DNA of 64,000 bases, taken from Micractinium sp. NFX-FRZ (Eukaryota > Chlorophyta > Trebouxiophyceae > Chlorellales > Chlorellaceae). The position numbers and the translations under genes are program-made. The notes beneath the pieces were generated by a model. The model searched no databases. It saw nothing but the letters and a program-made list of their open reading frames with translations, and was not told where the DNA came from. Location of the stretch: NCBI GenBank assembly GCA_029339195.1, contig JAPTJF010000002.1:1-64000 (forward strand), in the 5' to 3' direction. Below are positions 34,401 through 43,188 of the stretch, in pieces. Each line of letters begins with the position of its first letter. The first letter of the stretch is position 1.

Positions 34401-37400
34401 CGTCTCCATCAACTCAATCATCACTGGTGGGCTGCGCTGGGTGCGGGAGAGAAGGCTTGGGCGGGGTCCCTTGGTGGGCAATGATGCTGTGTCGAAAGGC
34501 ACAAGCATTCTCTCTTGCCTCCTTGCGCATGCGTTTGAAGACACCAGCCCGCAGGACGGCACCGTAGGCCACCGATTTTGCACGCCTCTGCCGGGTCGCG
34601 CAGACAGCTCGCCCACTGCCGCTTTCTGCGCTGCCCTCTGCGCTGCGCTGTGCTCCCTGCTGGCTGCAGACCGTGTGGACCGCCTGCGCCCGGATGAGCA
34701 GCTCACCCTCAAGGTGGCCTCGGTGCTGGGCCTCACCGTCTACCGCCAGCTGCTGCAGGCAAGGCTGGGCAAAGCAGTGGGGAAGGGAGGGGAGGCTGTG
34801 GGGGGCAGGGAAGAGTTCGAGGTATGGGTGCCCCGACCGAGGGGAGTCGGTTAGGCGGCATCTGCCACCTGCTGCCTGCCAGCACTTGGGTGCTGTTAGT
34901 CATGCAGTTTATGTAGGGAGTGCCACTTTTGGACAGCGCTTTGACAGACAGTCTTCTGTCTTGCCGGATTCTCCCGCACCCCTCTGCCGCCCCCGCAGGC
35001 CATCCACCCGCAGCGCCCGCAGCCCGCCGCCCTGGAGGCCAGCCTGTGCGCCCTGGAGGCGGCCAGCTTCCTGGGGAGGGACCCACAGGAGCCCACCACC
35101 TGGCGCTTCTGCCAGGTCAGCTCAGCTTGTGGGACCACAGCAGGCGCAGCAGGCTTACCCCAGTTGGGCGCCAGCCTGTGCGGCTATCTGCTTGCTGTCA
35201 GCACGTCCTTGTCGCACACGCTGTTCTGTGCACATTGGCCCAAGGGGCGGCAGGGTGTTGAGAGGCATAAGTTGGACAGCCTCACCATTGCATATGCCGC
35301 TGTTGCCTCGCCGATGTCTTCCACCATTCACTCACCCAACTAACGGTCGACAAGCCCTCCCCGAACTGCCTCCACCCACTTGTCAGGTGCTGGCTCGTGA
35401 CGTGGTCTACGAGCTAGTGCCCCAGGATGTGAGGCGGGACTGGCATGCGGCGGCTGCGGCAGCCATGGAGGCCTACTCCTCGGGTGCGTGGCAGCCAAGC
35501 GAGGGGTAGACATGGAAGGGGTGGGGGGAGGGTGCAGAGGGCAGCGGGATGTGTGGCTGGCAGGTGGGGAGGCGGGCGGGCAGGGTGCGGCATAGGCGGC
35601 AGGCAGCGGGCGGGCAGGCTACTTTGCAGGGGTTGTATTTGTGCACACCAGTGCACATGCCCAGAATGGCACTCCAACTTTGAAGTTGACATCATCCCGC
35701 TTTTGCCTGCAGATCAGATCCATCTGCCCGCCAGCACCATCGCGTGGCACTGGGACCACAGCTGCCGCGGCGTGGAGGCCCCCCACGTGAGCCTCGTGCC
35801 CCTGCATTGCGCTGCCTCGCATGCTGTGCCCGCATCTGTGCTCCCGCGCCAACTTGCCACGACCCTCGCACACCCTGCCACTGTGTCCTTGCCTGCGCCT
35901 GACCTCCTGAACTGCCCTTGCGTCCCCGCTGCCTGCAGTGGCACCGCAGCTTCCGAGCCGTGGAGTGGTGGGAGCGGGCCGCGACAGTGGCCCTGGAGAA
36001 CGGCGCCTATGCCGACGCACTGCAGCTGCTGCAGCGGGCGCAGGTGGGGGACAGAGGCAAAGAGCCGCGCAGCTGCCTCCACACACACTATGTGTGCCTG
36101 CCATGACCTGTGCCGGGCCAGCCTGCTGGTGCGAGGGAGTTCTTCCCCAGCTGTCCCCCGCCCCGCTGGCAGGCTGGCGCAACAGCCAGGCGACCAAAGT
36201 TACAGCCGGCAATGGTACAAGAATCCATTGCGTGTCTGCTAACCCCTGCCCTCTCTCCCCCCTCCCCTGCCTGCAGGACGTGGCAGAGGCGCTGGAGCGC
36301 TACTTCTCCGAGCACAGCCGCTCCTTCCGCCTCATGCTGCGGGACCAGCACCAGCAGGCGGCCACCGCCGCGGCCAGCGGGCGGGGCAGCAGCTCGCTGG
36401 CGCTGGCGGGGATGCCCACCGGGCAGACGGGGGTCAGCCTGGAGACGGGGGCCTCCACACGGGGGACCGCCTCGCTTCTGCCTCCCACCGCAGGTAATCC
36501 GGACACTGGATGGGGCAGCCTCTCGTAGTGGTGGGATGGGCAGGATTGCTGGCTTCCAGAACGTGCCTGCCCTCCAGCAGACGTTCGCATCCTCTTGCAT
36601 TCCAGGAGTCCATTCCTTTGTGCAACACTCTTAAATATGCCGCCCCTCCCCTGCTGCTGTGCTGCCTGTGCAGCCTCCGTCACTCTAACGAGCATATTCC
36701 CCCGCCCCTGCGCGTTGTGCCTGTGCAGCCTCTGCTGACCTGGCGCTACCCCTCATCCCGCGGCTGCGCCGGGCACACTGGGAGCGCTGCATGGCGGCCA
36801 TGTGTGTGGCAACGGAGGTGTCAGGTGCGTGGTGGTGGCGGTGGGGTGATGCTGCCTGTGCCTAGTCACATGTGGCATGGCGCAACCTGCCCGGCATATA
36901 CGACATGTACTCAGCTGTGCCATGCCAGGTGCCTTAGCATGCCGTGCTCTCCTCTCATCTTGTGTGTCCTCGCAGCCGAGTCGCTTCACGAAGCCAAGCT
37001 GCACTGCCTGCTGGCGCTGTACCAGCTGGGCGTGCCGCTGCCCTCCAGCGGTGAGCGCGCCTCCTGTATTGCGTTGCAGCACGCACTCTTGAGGGGTTTG
37101 AGAGGACATCCGTTCAATCGCCATGCTTGCTGCGTACATAGCTAGCCTTCCTGCCAGCTTTTGCATCCCCCGTGTTCCTTAAAGCCCAGCAGCCCCCTGT
37201 ATCCCCCTGTGCGCTCCCACAGAAGAGTACCTGGCGTGGCAGCAGCGCCAGGAGCGGCGGTGGTGGCCGCCGGGCGCCCTGCCGGCGTGGCTGAGCCTCC
37301 CTTGCGCAACGCGCGGCAGCTGCCGCAGCGCAGGCGGGGGCAGCGTTGATCCCCTGCAGCAGCGGGCGGCCGACTTGGAGAGCGGTGCTTACTCGTGGAT

Positions 37401-39305
37401 GGCCCAGCCCGATCCAGTGGCTGCCAGGAGCGGCGGCGGCGGGCAGTTTGCTTACAACAGCGGGCGGCCCCGGAGCGCCCCCACGTTCTTTGGCACCTCG
37501 GGGGCGGTGGCTGCAGGGGCAGAGGCGGAGGCCGCCGCAGCAGAGGCAGCGTTGCAGCCCGGCGCTGAGACGCTGGGCGACGGCGGCGGCGACAGCGGGC
37601 CCCCCTGGCAGAGCGTTTCAGCTGCTAGCAGCGCCGGCATGGCCGGCGGCGGGTATAGCGGCACGGCCTGGGGTCCCCGCCCCACACAGGCGCCAGCTCC
37701 GGCGCCGTCGGCGGGCCCAGGCGCGTTCAATGTCGTTGGAGGCACATCCCTGTGGGGCATCCCAGGCAACGTGGATGCATCCATAGTGCCACCGCCCCCA
37801 GCCCTTGCCGGCCGCTGTGCAGCGCCGGCAGCCACGTCGGGTGCCGCCTGTGCAGGCCCGCTGATGCTGCAGCCCAGCCCTTTTGAGGCGGCAGGACCTT
37901 TGTCAGGACAACAGCAGCAGCAGCAACAGCCTGCAGCTGCCGGGGCAGCCGCTGATATGTCTTCAGCAGCTGCTGTGCAGCCCATGCCAGCACCGGCGCC
38001 CTCCGCACGCCTTCGGTCTGCGAGCAGCCGGCTATCGGGCACGCTGGGGCGTGCGCCTGCAGCTGCAGCAGCCAGCAACCAGGCCCTGGGCGTGGCGTCG
38101 GGGCAGGAGCAGCTGGCACAGCCACCTACCGGCATGGACCAGCGGCCATCCTTCTTCGCCAGCCAGCAGTACCGCGCTTGGCAGACGGCCGGCCTTGCGG
38201 CGGCGGCAGCTGTCTCCCCCAGCTCAACGGCCCCACAGCGACAGCAGCAGCAGCAGCCGGGGGTGTCACCTCGGCCATCCATGCAGCCGTCGAGAAGCAC
38301 AGCAGACACTTCCACCCTGGCGGCTGCGCCCGCAGGGCAGCTGCACAGCCTGAGCGTGCTGCCAGCGCAGAGCGGGCTGGTGGACCCCGACTTGCTCCAT
38401 GAGGTGCAGCAGGAGCTGCTGGCTCAGCAGCGGCAGGAGCTGGTGCACCAGCAGGCGGTGGCATTCGGGCTGGCAGGTGCGGGGCGGGGCCAGGGCACGG
38501 TTGTGGTTGAGGCGTGCCGTGGTGGGGTGCACGCCTGCCCTTTCCAGCCCGACCCAGGGGCAGGGGAGGCTTGCCTGCCCTGCATGCCCTGGGCCTGTGC
38601 TGCCGCACAGCACAACTCAGTGCGCACTCACGCCCGTGCCTCCCCCCCTCTGCTGCTGCTGGTGCAGCTGCCGATGAGCGGTACACACCCCAGACCAAGG
38701 CGGAGGCCGCAGTGGTGCTTGACCTGCTCTGTACCCTGCTGCTGGCAGTGCCGCCGCGGCTGGCCGATGTCTACGGGGCCAGCTACGTGCGCTGGGCCTG
38801 CAGACACCTGCAGGTGGGTGCAGATATGCATGGTGCTGAGAGTTGAGAGTTGAGCGAAGCAGGTGCAGGCTGGGGGAGGGCAGGAGGTTCGTGCATGCCG
38901 ACCTGCACCATGTCACCATGTTTGCCTTTGCCGGCTGACCCGATGCTTGCCTGCCTCCCCTGCCTGCCTGCCCTCTCTGCCACCCCTCCTGGCTGGCAGG
39001 GCGGCAAGGTGCGCCGCAACAGCGCCTACCACGCCATCTATCACGATTGCGGGCTGGCGCTGCAGCGAATGCAGCAGCAGAGGGCGCGGTCACGGAGCCA
39101 GCACCCTGGGCAGCAGGCGGGCGCGTCCCCCGCCGCGTCTCCGTCCCGTCTCGCCCGCAAGTCCCTGCCGCAGTCGCTTGCCACCATTGCCGGGGCAGTG
39201 GCCAGCGCAGTGGGCAGCAGCAGCCGATTCCTAGACAAGTCGGCCCCACGGCGCAGTGCTGCGGGCGCCGGCGCCGGCGCCTGCGAGCAGGGTGCTGGGA
39301 TCTAG
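19466..39305 (+). CDS. ADCY10-like soluble adenylyl cyclase: two class III cyclase domains plus P-loop NTPase
   Basis: About 45 exons, about 3,300 aa by my count. Exon 1 (19466-20026) is Ser/Ala-rich. C1 begins at 21985 with AVMIADVSGFTALTEALG (first metal Asp) and continues at 22320 with YGGDVEKFAGDCMIVVF (Lys and second metal Asp). It resumes at about 25611 as NVVLSVKVIVAAGTACAFH and, at 25934, RWEFFIGDPPQ. Between lies an insertion of about 700 residues. C2 (27323-28900) has RCDEKGFLAICAFGLPG and RSEYTVFGNAINLSARLM. These supply the Lys/Thr and Asn/Arg which in human ADCY10 contact adenine and the transition state, so ATP is the likely substrate. The NTPase has Walker A GDAGMGKS (29629-29652) and Walker B LILVLEDLHHFD (split by the 32781-32997 intron). 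The tail holds helical segments and a large Ser/Gln/Ala-rich exon (about 37222-38476). ADCY10-type enzymes are bicarbonate-stimulated; that is family knowledge, not shown here. Small exons at 30100-32000 are least certain. Confidence 0.85.
20457..20487 (+). repeat. Decayed copy of a cyclase-gene exon end in the next intron
   Basis: The exon at about 20236-20331 ends with codons for LADLDLQAQ followed by GGTGGG. The same stretch recurs 154 bp downstream, reading LADLDVHAQ followed by GGTGTG. Between the copies lie GGCTGGCT and GGGTGCAGCAGTG repeats. It looks like unequal duplication across the donor site. Confidence 0.7.
22848..25610 (+). other. Large low-complexity insertion within the first cyclase domain
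   Basis: After the conserved C1 helix ending GSELATRFG, coding sequence for roughly 700 residues intervenes before the C1 strand NVVLSVKVIVAAG. It spans four exons, one of 1.1 kb (about 23211-24314). Composition is Ser, Ala, Gly, Gln, Arg and Pro with many charged single residues, no membrane segments and no domain I recognise. It contains scattered basic-Ser patches such as SRASSSVKSGG and KRKVSVVQRLLS that could be phosphorylated. The frame stays open and exon borders are normal, so it appears translated. Class III cyclase domains are normally near 200 residues without such a break. Confidence 0.6.
27841..28042 (+). repeat. Tandem copies (period about 63 bp) of a cyclase exon end and donor
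   Basis: The C2 exon ends GGCGGTCAAG|GTGCGC at about 27851. Copies GGCAGTCAAGGTGGGC follow at 27904 and 27967, and a remnant ATAGTCAAGGTGG near 28031. The 63-bp units share GGGCAGGGGCAAT. Each copy repeats the exon edge with a usable GT, all inside the intron before the exon at 28209. Confidence 0.75.
29670..29785 (+). repeat. Tandem copies (period about 46 bp) of a cyclase exon end and donor
   Basis: The Walker A exon ends CTGCAGCACAG|GTGGGGGCCTGGGG. Similar blocks recur at about 29718 (GGCACAGGTGGGGGGCCTGG) and 29762 (CAGCACAGGTGGTGGCCTGG), each followed by GGTGGG and, in the first two, GTGTAGGAT. Three potential donors lie within about 95 bp. Confidence 0.75.
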
Positions 39306-39848
39306 CTTGGGAGTTTCCCTTCCCTGTTGAGGAGCCCTGTGAGGACTTACCCCAGGCGCCATCTTCCCTTATGCTCATCCGTTCTGTGCTCGGCTGTTCC
39401 ATGTTTTGCCAGCAGTTTCCTTTCCTTGCACATTGTTGTGTACACTCGAATCTGATGCTTTGCTTTGTGCGCTCCTCTCACTCCCCAAAGCATGCCGACT
39501 GCCAACGAGCAAAGTTACCGACCGACTCTTTACTTGCCACCAGCTCTAGCCGCCCCACCCCCTTCAGACAACCAAGCCACAAGATTCCTTTTTCCAAGCA
39601 TGCGTTTTCCCCATGACTTCTGCAGCCGCACACAACCGGCTGCCATCTGCCTAGTATTCACTTCTGACTCTGCCACCACGGTACCGCGCCGGTACTTAAC
39701 GTCACATACTTCCGCACATCATGTTTGACACACGTTGGTGCACATGAGAGCGGCCCCAGTCAAAGCGTCACGGTGGCAAGGGCAGCGAACAAAAAACAGG
39801 CAACCCCCGCACTGGAAATAGTCATGCTGGCCAGTCACACAGCCTGGA
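39306..39848. other. Convergent 3' region between the cyclase and export-adaptor genes
   Basis: About 540 bp, less GC-rich than the flanking exons, with T- and C-rich patches around 39,340-39,660. It should hold two facing 3' UTRs. I see no gene or repeat. Confidence 0.45.
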
Positions 39849-41575
39849 TCAGTACGGTGCGAACCGTGGCTGCTGTTGCTGCTGCTGGCCGCCCAGGCGC
39901 GCAAACACGCTGGGGCGGTTGGCGCCCGCGCCACCGCCGCCGCCGCCGCCGCCACCGCCACCCATCATCGCCGCTGCCGGCGCAATGATGGTCATGCGGG
40001 CCGCCGGTATGCCGGGAGGCACGAGGCCCATGAAGGGCAGCACGCCCGCGGCGGTAGCTGCCGCGTTGGAGGCGGCCGCCGCCGCTGCTTGCTGGGCATG
40101 GTGCGGGTTGTTGAATGCCTGCAGCAGCTGGCGGCCGCGCCCCGCGTGCTGTGCGCCCTTTGCGGGGAGCACCACCCCGTCGGCAAAGCGCGTGAGCGTG
40201 CGCCCGTCACTGATGCTCCAGTCGCCGCTCGACACCTCGCCGCTGCAGGAGGGCGGGGGGGGGAAGGGCGGTGAGGGGGTGACGGGAGGGTGGGGGAGCG
40301 TTGGCACTGAGGGTTTGATGCAAGCATGCAAGGGCGGCCCAGGTCCGCATACACAGTGGGTAGCTCAGGCGTGACAAGGCGCGTGGCCGTCAACCAGCAC
40401 CTGCGCCGCCCATGCTTCCCTTCCCTTGCCCCTGCTCTGTGTCCCTGCCCCTTTCTATGTGCCCCCCTGCTCCCCCTCTGCCCCACGCCACCTGCCATTT
40501 GTGGCGCCCTCTCTCCATCCCTGGCTTCCCCGCCCCCCATGCTGGTGTCCCGTTCTGTCATGCGTGGCTTGCCTGGGGCAGGTGACCCGGATGCCAATCA
40601 GGTTGAGGGCGTCGTTCAGTGAGGCCAGGCTCACGCTGTTGTGGTACCCCCCAGAGGTCAGCGTGATGTTGCCAGCCGTGTCCACACGCACCATGTCGGT
40701 CTGCACGGGACAGCACAGGGTGGGCGGCGGGTGTGGTGGGAGGTCGAGAACAGGCCAGGGGAGGGCAGGCCAGGGGCATAGGAGGCGAATGGGAGTGCTG
40801 CTTGGCCACTGCGGCACCCCAAGCGCAAGCAACCCAGGCAGGCAGCAAATGCAATGCAATACAATGCAGCGCAGGGCGGGCGCAGGGGCGGGCAGGTGCA
40901 GAGGAGGCCTCACCGACTTGAAGCGGAACACCACCTCCCCTGTGTCCTTCTGGTAGCACTTCTGCTCCTCCCGGTACGCCAGGGGGTCACGCTGCCGCAT
41001 GTCGTGCCGCCCACGCTGCTGCTGCTGCTGCCCCCCGTGCGCCTGCTGGCGGTAGGGCTGCTGCTGCTGCTGCTGCTGCTGGCGGCGGGGCGGCGCCCCC
41101 GACCAGTCCTCATCCATTTGCTCACCGTCGCCGCCGCCGCCGCCGCCACGCCCACCGCGCCTGCCACCGCGCCCGCCACGGCCCCCTGCGGAGCCCCCGC
41201 CGGAGCCGCGGCCCTGCTGCGACCTGCCGCCACCGGCCCCGCCCCGCCGCTGCTTGCCGTACCCGCTGCCGCCCTCAATGTCGCGCTGCTGCTTGGTGAT
41301 CAGGTCGTCCTGCGGTGGGGAGTGGTGGGGCAATGGAGAGGGTGGTTGGAGCAGGCACGCCCGGGCCCGGCTGCTCGCCCGGACCTGCACGCAGCACCCA
41401 GAGCGCTTGCAAGGCACTGCACCGGCGGCACCGTGCACAGCAGCAGCTCCATGTGGTGCTCCTGCTGACAAGCTGCAACCAGGTGCATCAGGAGGAAACA
41501 GAAGCGCGTGGGGTGGCCCCCGCCAAGCGGCCCCCGCCTCACCAGCGACATGCCCAGACCCGCCGGCTCCGCCAT
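39849..41575 (-). CDS. UAP56-binding mRNA-export adaptor, UIEF/UIF-like, RGG-rich
   Basis: Four exons (41575-41543, 41309-40914, 40700-40573, 40242-39849) join in phase to 316 aa. Exons 1 and 2 together read GLGMSLDDLITKQQRD, a UAP56-binding motif like the LDMSLDDIIK of ALYREF and UIF. The DEAD-box helicase UAP56 uses it to load export adaptors on mRNA. Next comes an RGG/Gly-rich region (GRGSGGGSAGGRGGRGGRRG), likely RNA-binding, then Gln-rich runs and DPLAYREEQKCYQKDTGEVV. A conserved-looking block follows: DMVRVDTAGNITLTSGGYHN, LNDALNLIGIRV and DWSISDGRTLTRFADGV. I recall a similar block in plant UIEF1/2, but that match is from memory. The tail has poly-Ala, a run of about eleven Gly and QQQQQQ. 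The intron after exon 3 appears to use a GC donor (CCCCAG|GCAAGC); a normal GT choice breaks the frame. Confidence 0.75.
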
Positions 41576-42598
41576 GACTGCTGCTGCTGCTGCTTCTGCT
41601 TCCCGAGGTGCAGGACTGCAAGGGGGTTTGCAGCAAGTGGACAAGGGTGGTGGTGTGTTGGCCGCCGCGCCCTCGGCAAGTGGCGGTGGCGGCAGCGGCA
41701 GCGGCGGGGAGGGCAGCCTGCGTGCAGCTGTGGTGCGCTCTGGGCATTCTGCTGCACTCCCCGCCACTCGTGGGGTGTCGGAGGCAGCCCAGCAGGCGGC
41801 AGAGGGAGCGGTGCCGACTTGGCCCTTCTTGTCACCCTTGGGCACAGCTTGGGCCACCCTTGTGGAGCTGTAAGCGATGCACCACACACACTATGTCACT
41901 CACCACTGCGCCTTGACCTGATGGGCCGCGAGTGGCTGCAATCGGCTGTCGACTTGAGCCGTGCGAGCAGGGAGCGCTGTCACAGATGCCAGGATGATGC
42001 CAGCAGCACAGGGGTGTGGTCAGCAGCACATACCAGGCTCGCACGGCTCATTTCCGCCCGCCAGCAGTACAGCAGTACATCAGAGCTCCTTTTGGCGGCA
42101 CACGCAACCAGTGATCAGCCCGTCAGAGGGAGAAGAGATGAGCACGGCGTTGGTACTAGTGTCCAGGCCGGCAGCCCCAGGTGTGCAGCCTGTACCACCA
42201 CCTGCTTGATGCACCGCCTGCGTATGCTCACTCTCCATGATGGCACAGGCACGCAGGAGCGCTCACGCTGCGCCGCTGGGTGGGATGGATAAAGAAGAGG
42301 CAACGTCGCAGACGCCCGAGAAGAGGAGGAGGCATGCGCCAAGTTGGCGGCAGCTGCGATATCCGCAGCAGTGCGTGCTACTGAGGGGGATGGGCACGGA
42401 GGCGGGCCCGCCGACTCAACGGCAGAGCAGCAGCAGCAGGGGGAGCCTCTGCCGCCGCCAGCAAGTGCTGGGGTCGATTTCGCTGTCATAACAGGTGAGG
42501 ACTGGACCGAGGAGCAGTGGGCGGCGGACACGCAGAGGCAGATCAGAGATGCAGCTTTTATCGCATTTGCAGAGTTCATGGGCTTGAAACTAGAGTAG
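41574..42598 (+). CDS. Possible small gene, unrecognised; exon structure uncertain
   Basis: Two stretches look coding. An opening frame from 41574 reads MTAAAAASASRGAGLQGG and runs to a GTGGAGCT|GTAAGC donor at 41869; it is Ala/Gly/Ser/Glu-rich without the Arg/Cys/His excess of shadow frames. A terminal frame open from 42293 ends with GEDWTEEQWAADTQRQIRDA and AFIAFAEFMGLKLE, stop TAG at 42598, with AATAAA 6 bp further on. I could not find an acceptor joining them in phase, so intermediate exons or a wrong start are likely. The ATG at 41574 overlaps the minus-strand ATG of the export adaptor by two bases, which makes at least one of the two starts suspect. No family is recognised. Confidence 0.35.
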
Positions 42599-43188
42599 TC
42601 TTCAAATAAAAGTGCTGCGCTGTAGTGTTGGAGGCCGGGCCAAGCCGTGTAATGAGCGCCGTGAGGGGCCGTGTGCCGGCAAAGCCCACACCAACAGACA
42701 GCTAGAGCAGGGCGAGTAGAGCTGGGGAAGGCAGACTGCTCTCCTCCTCTCCTCCTGCCAGCGACAGAGCAGCATAGATTGCCTCCTGACAGCGCTGGCT
42801 GCAAGTCGTGGGCGGTCCGGGCGACCCCCCCCCCTCCGGCGCCACATGACGACATGCCGACATTGAGCTGGGCAGCACCGCGTGCTTCGCCAGCCATGGC
42901 CACACACTAGAATGCACTGCACGCTAGGCTGCCTCCGAGCTCTCGCTGCAGCTGCCTGCCGAGCCACCGTTTGTACTGCGCGCGCAGTACAACTCTTGCC
43001 ACGCGGCTGAAACGCGGCTTGCAGCCTGCCCAGGCAGCTTTCCTGCTCCCGCACCTGCGGCCTTTGACGAGCCTTGGCTCCATACCTTGTTTGCTCCCTT
43101 CCCTCCGTTGCAAAGACATCTGCCATGCTTTAACCACACGACAGGCTTTTTGCTCGCTCCGTAAGCTCTGAACCTGCACCCACCCACA
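42599..43188. other. Intergenic region before the NARA5-like gene
   Basis: About 590 bp between the possible small gene and the pfkB kinase gene on the same strand. AATAAA at 42605-42610 may end the former. The rest should include the kinase promoter. No repeat or RNA gene is visible. Confidence 0.4.
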
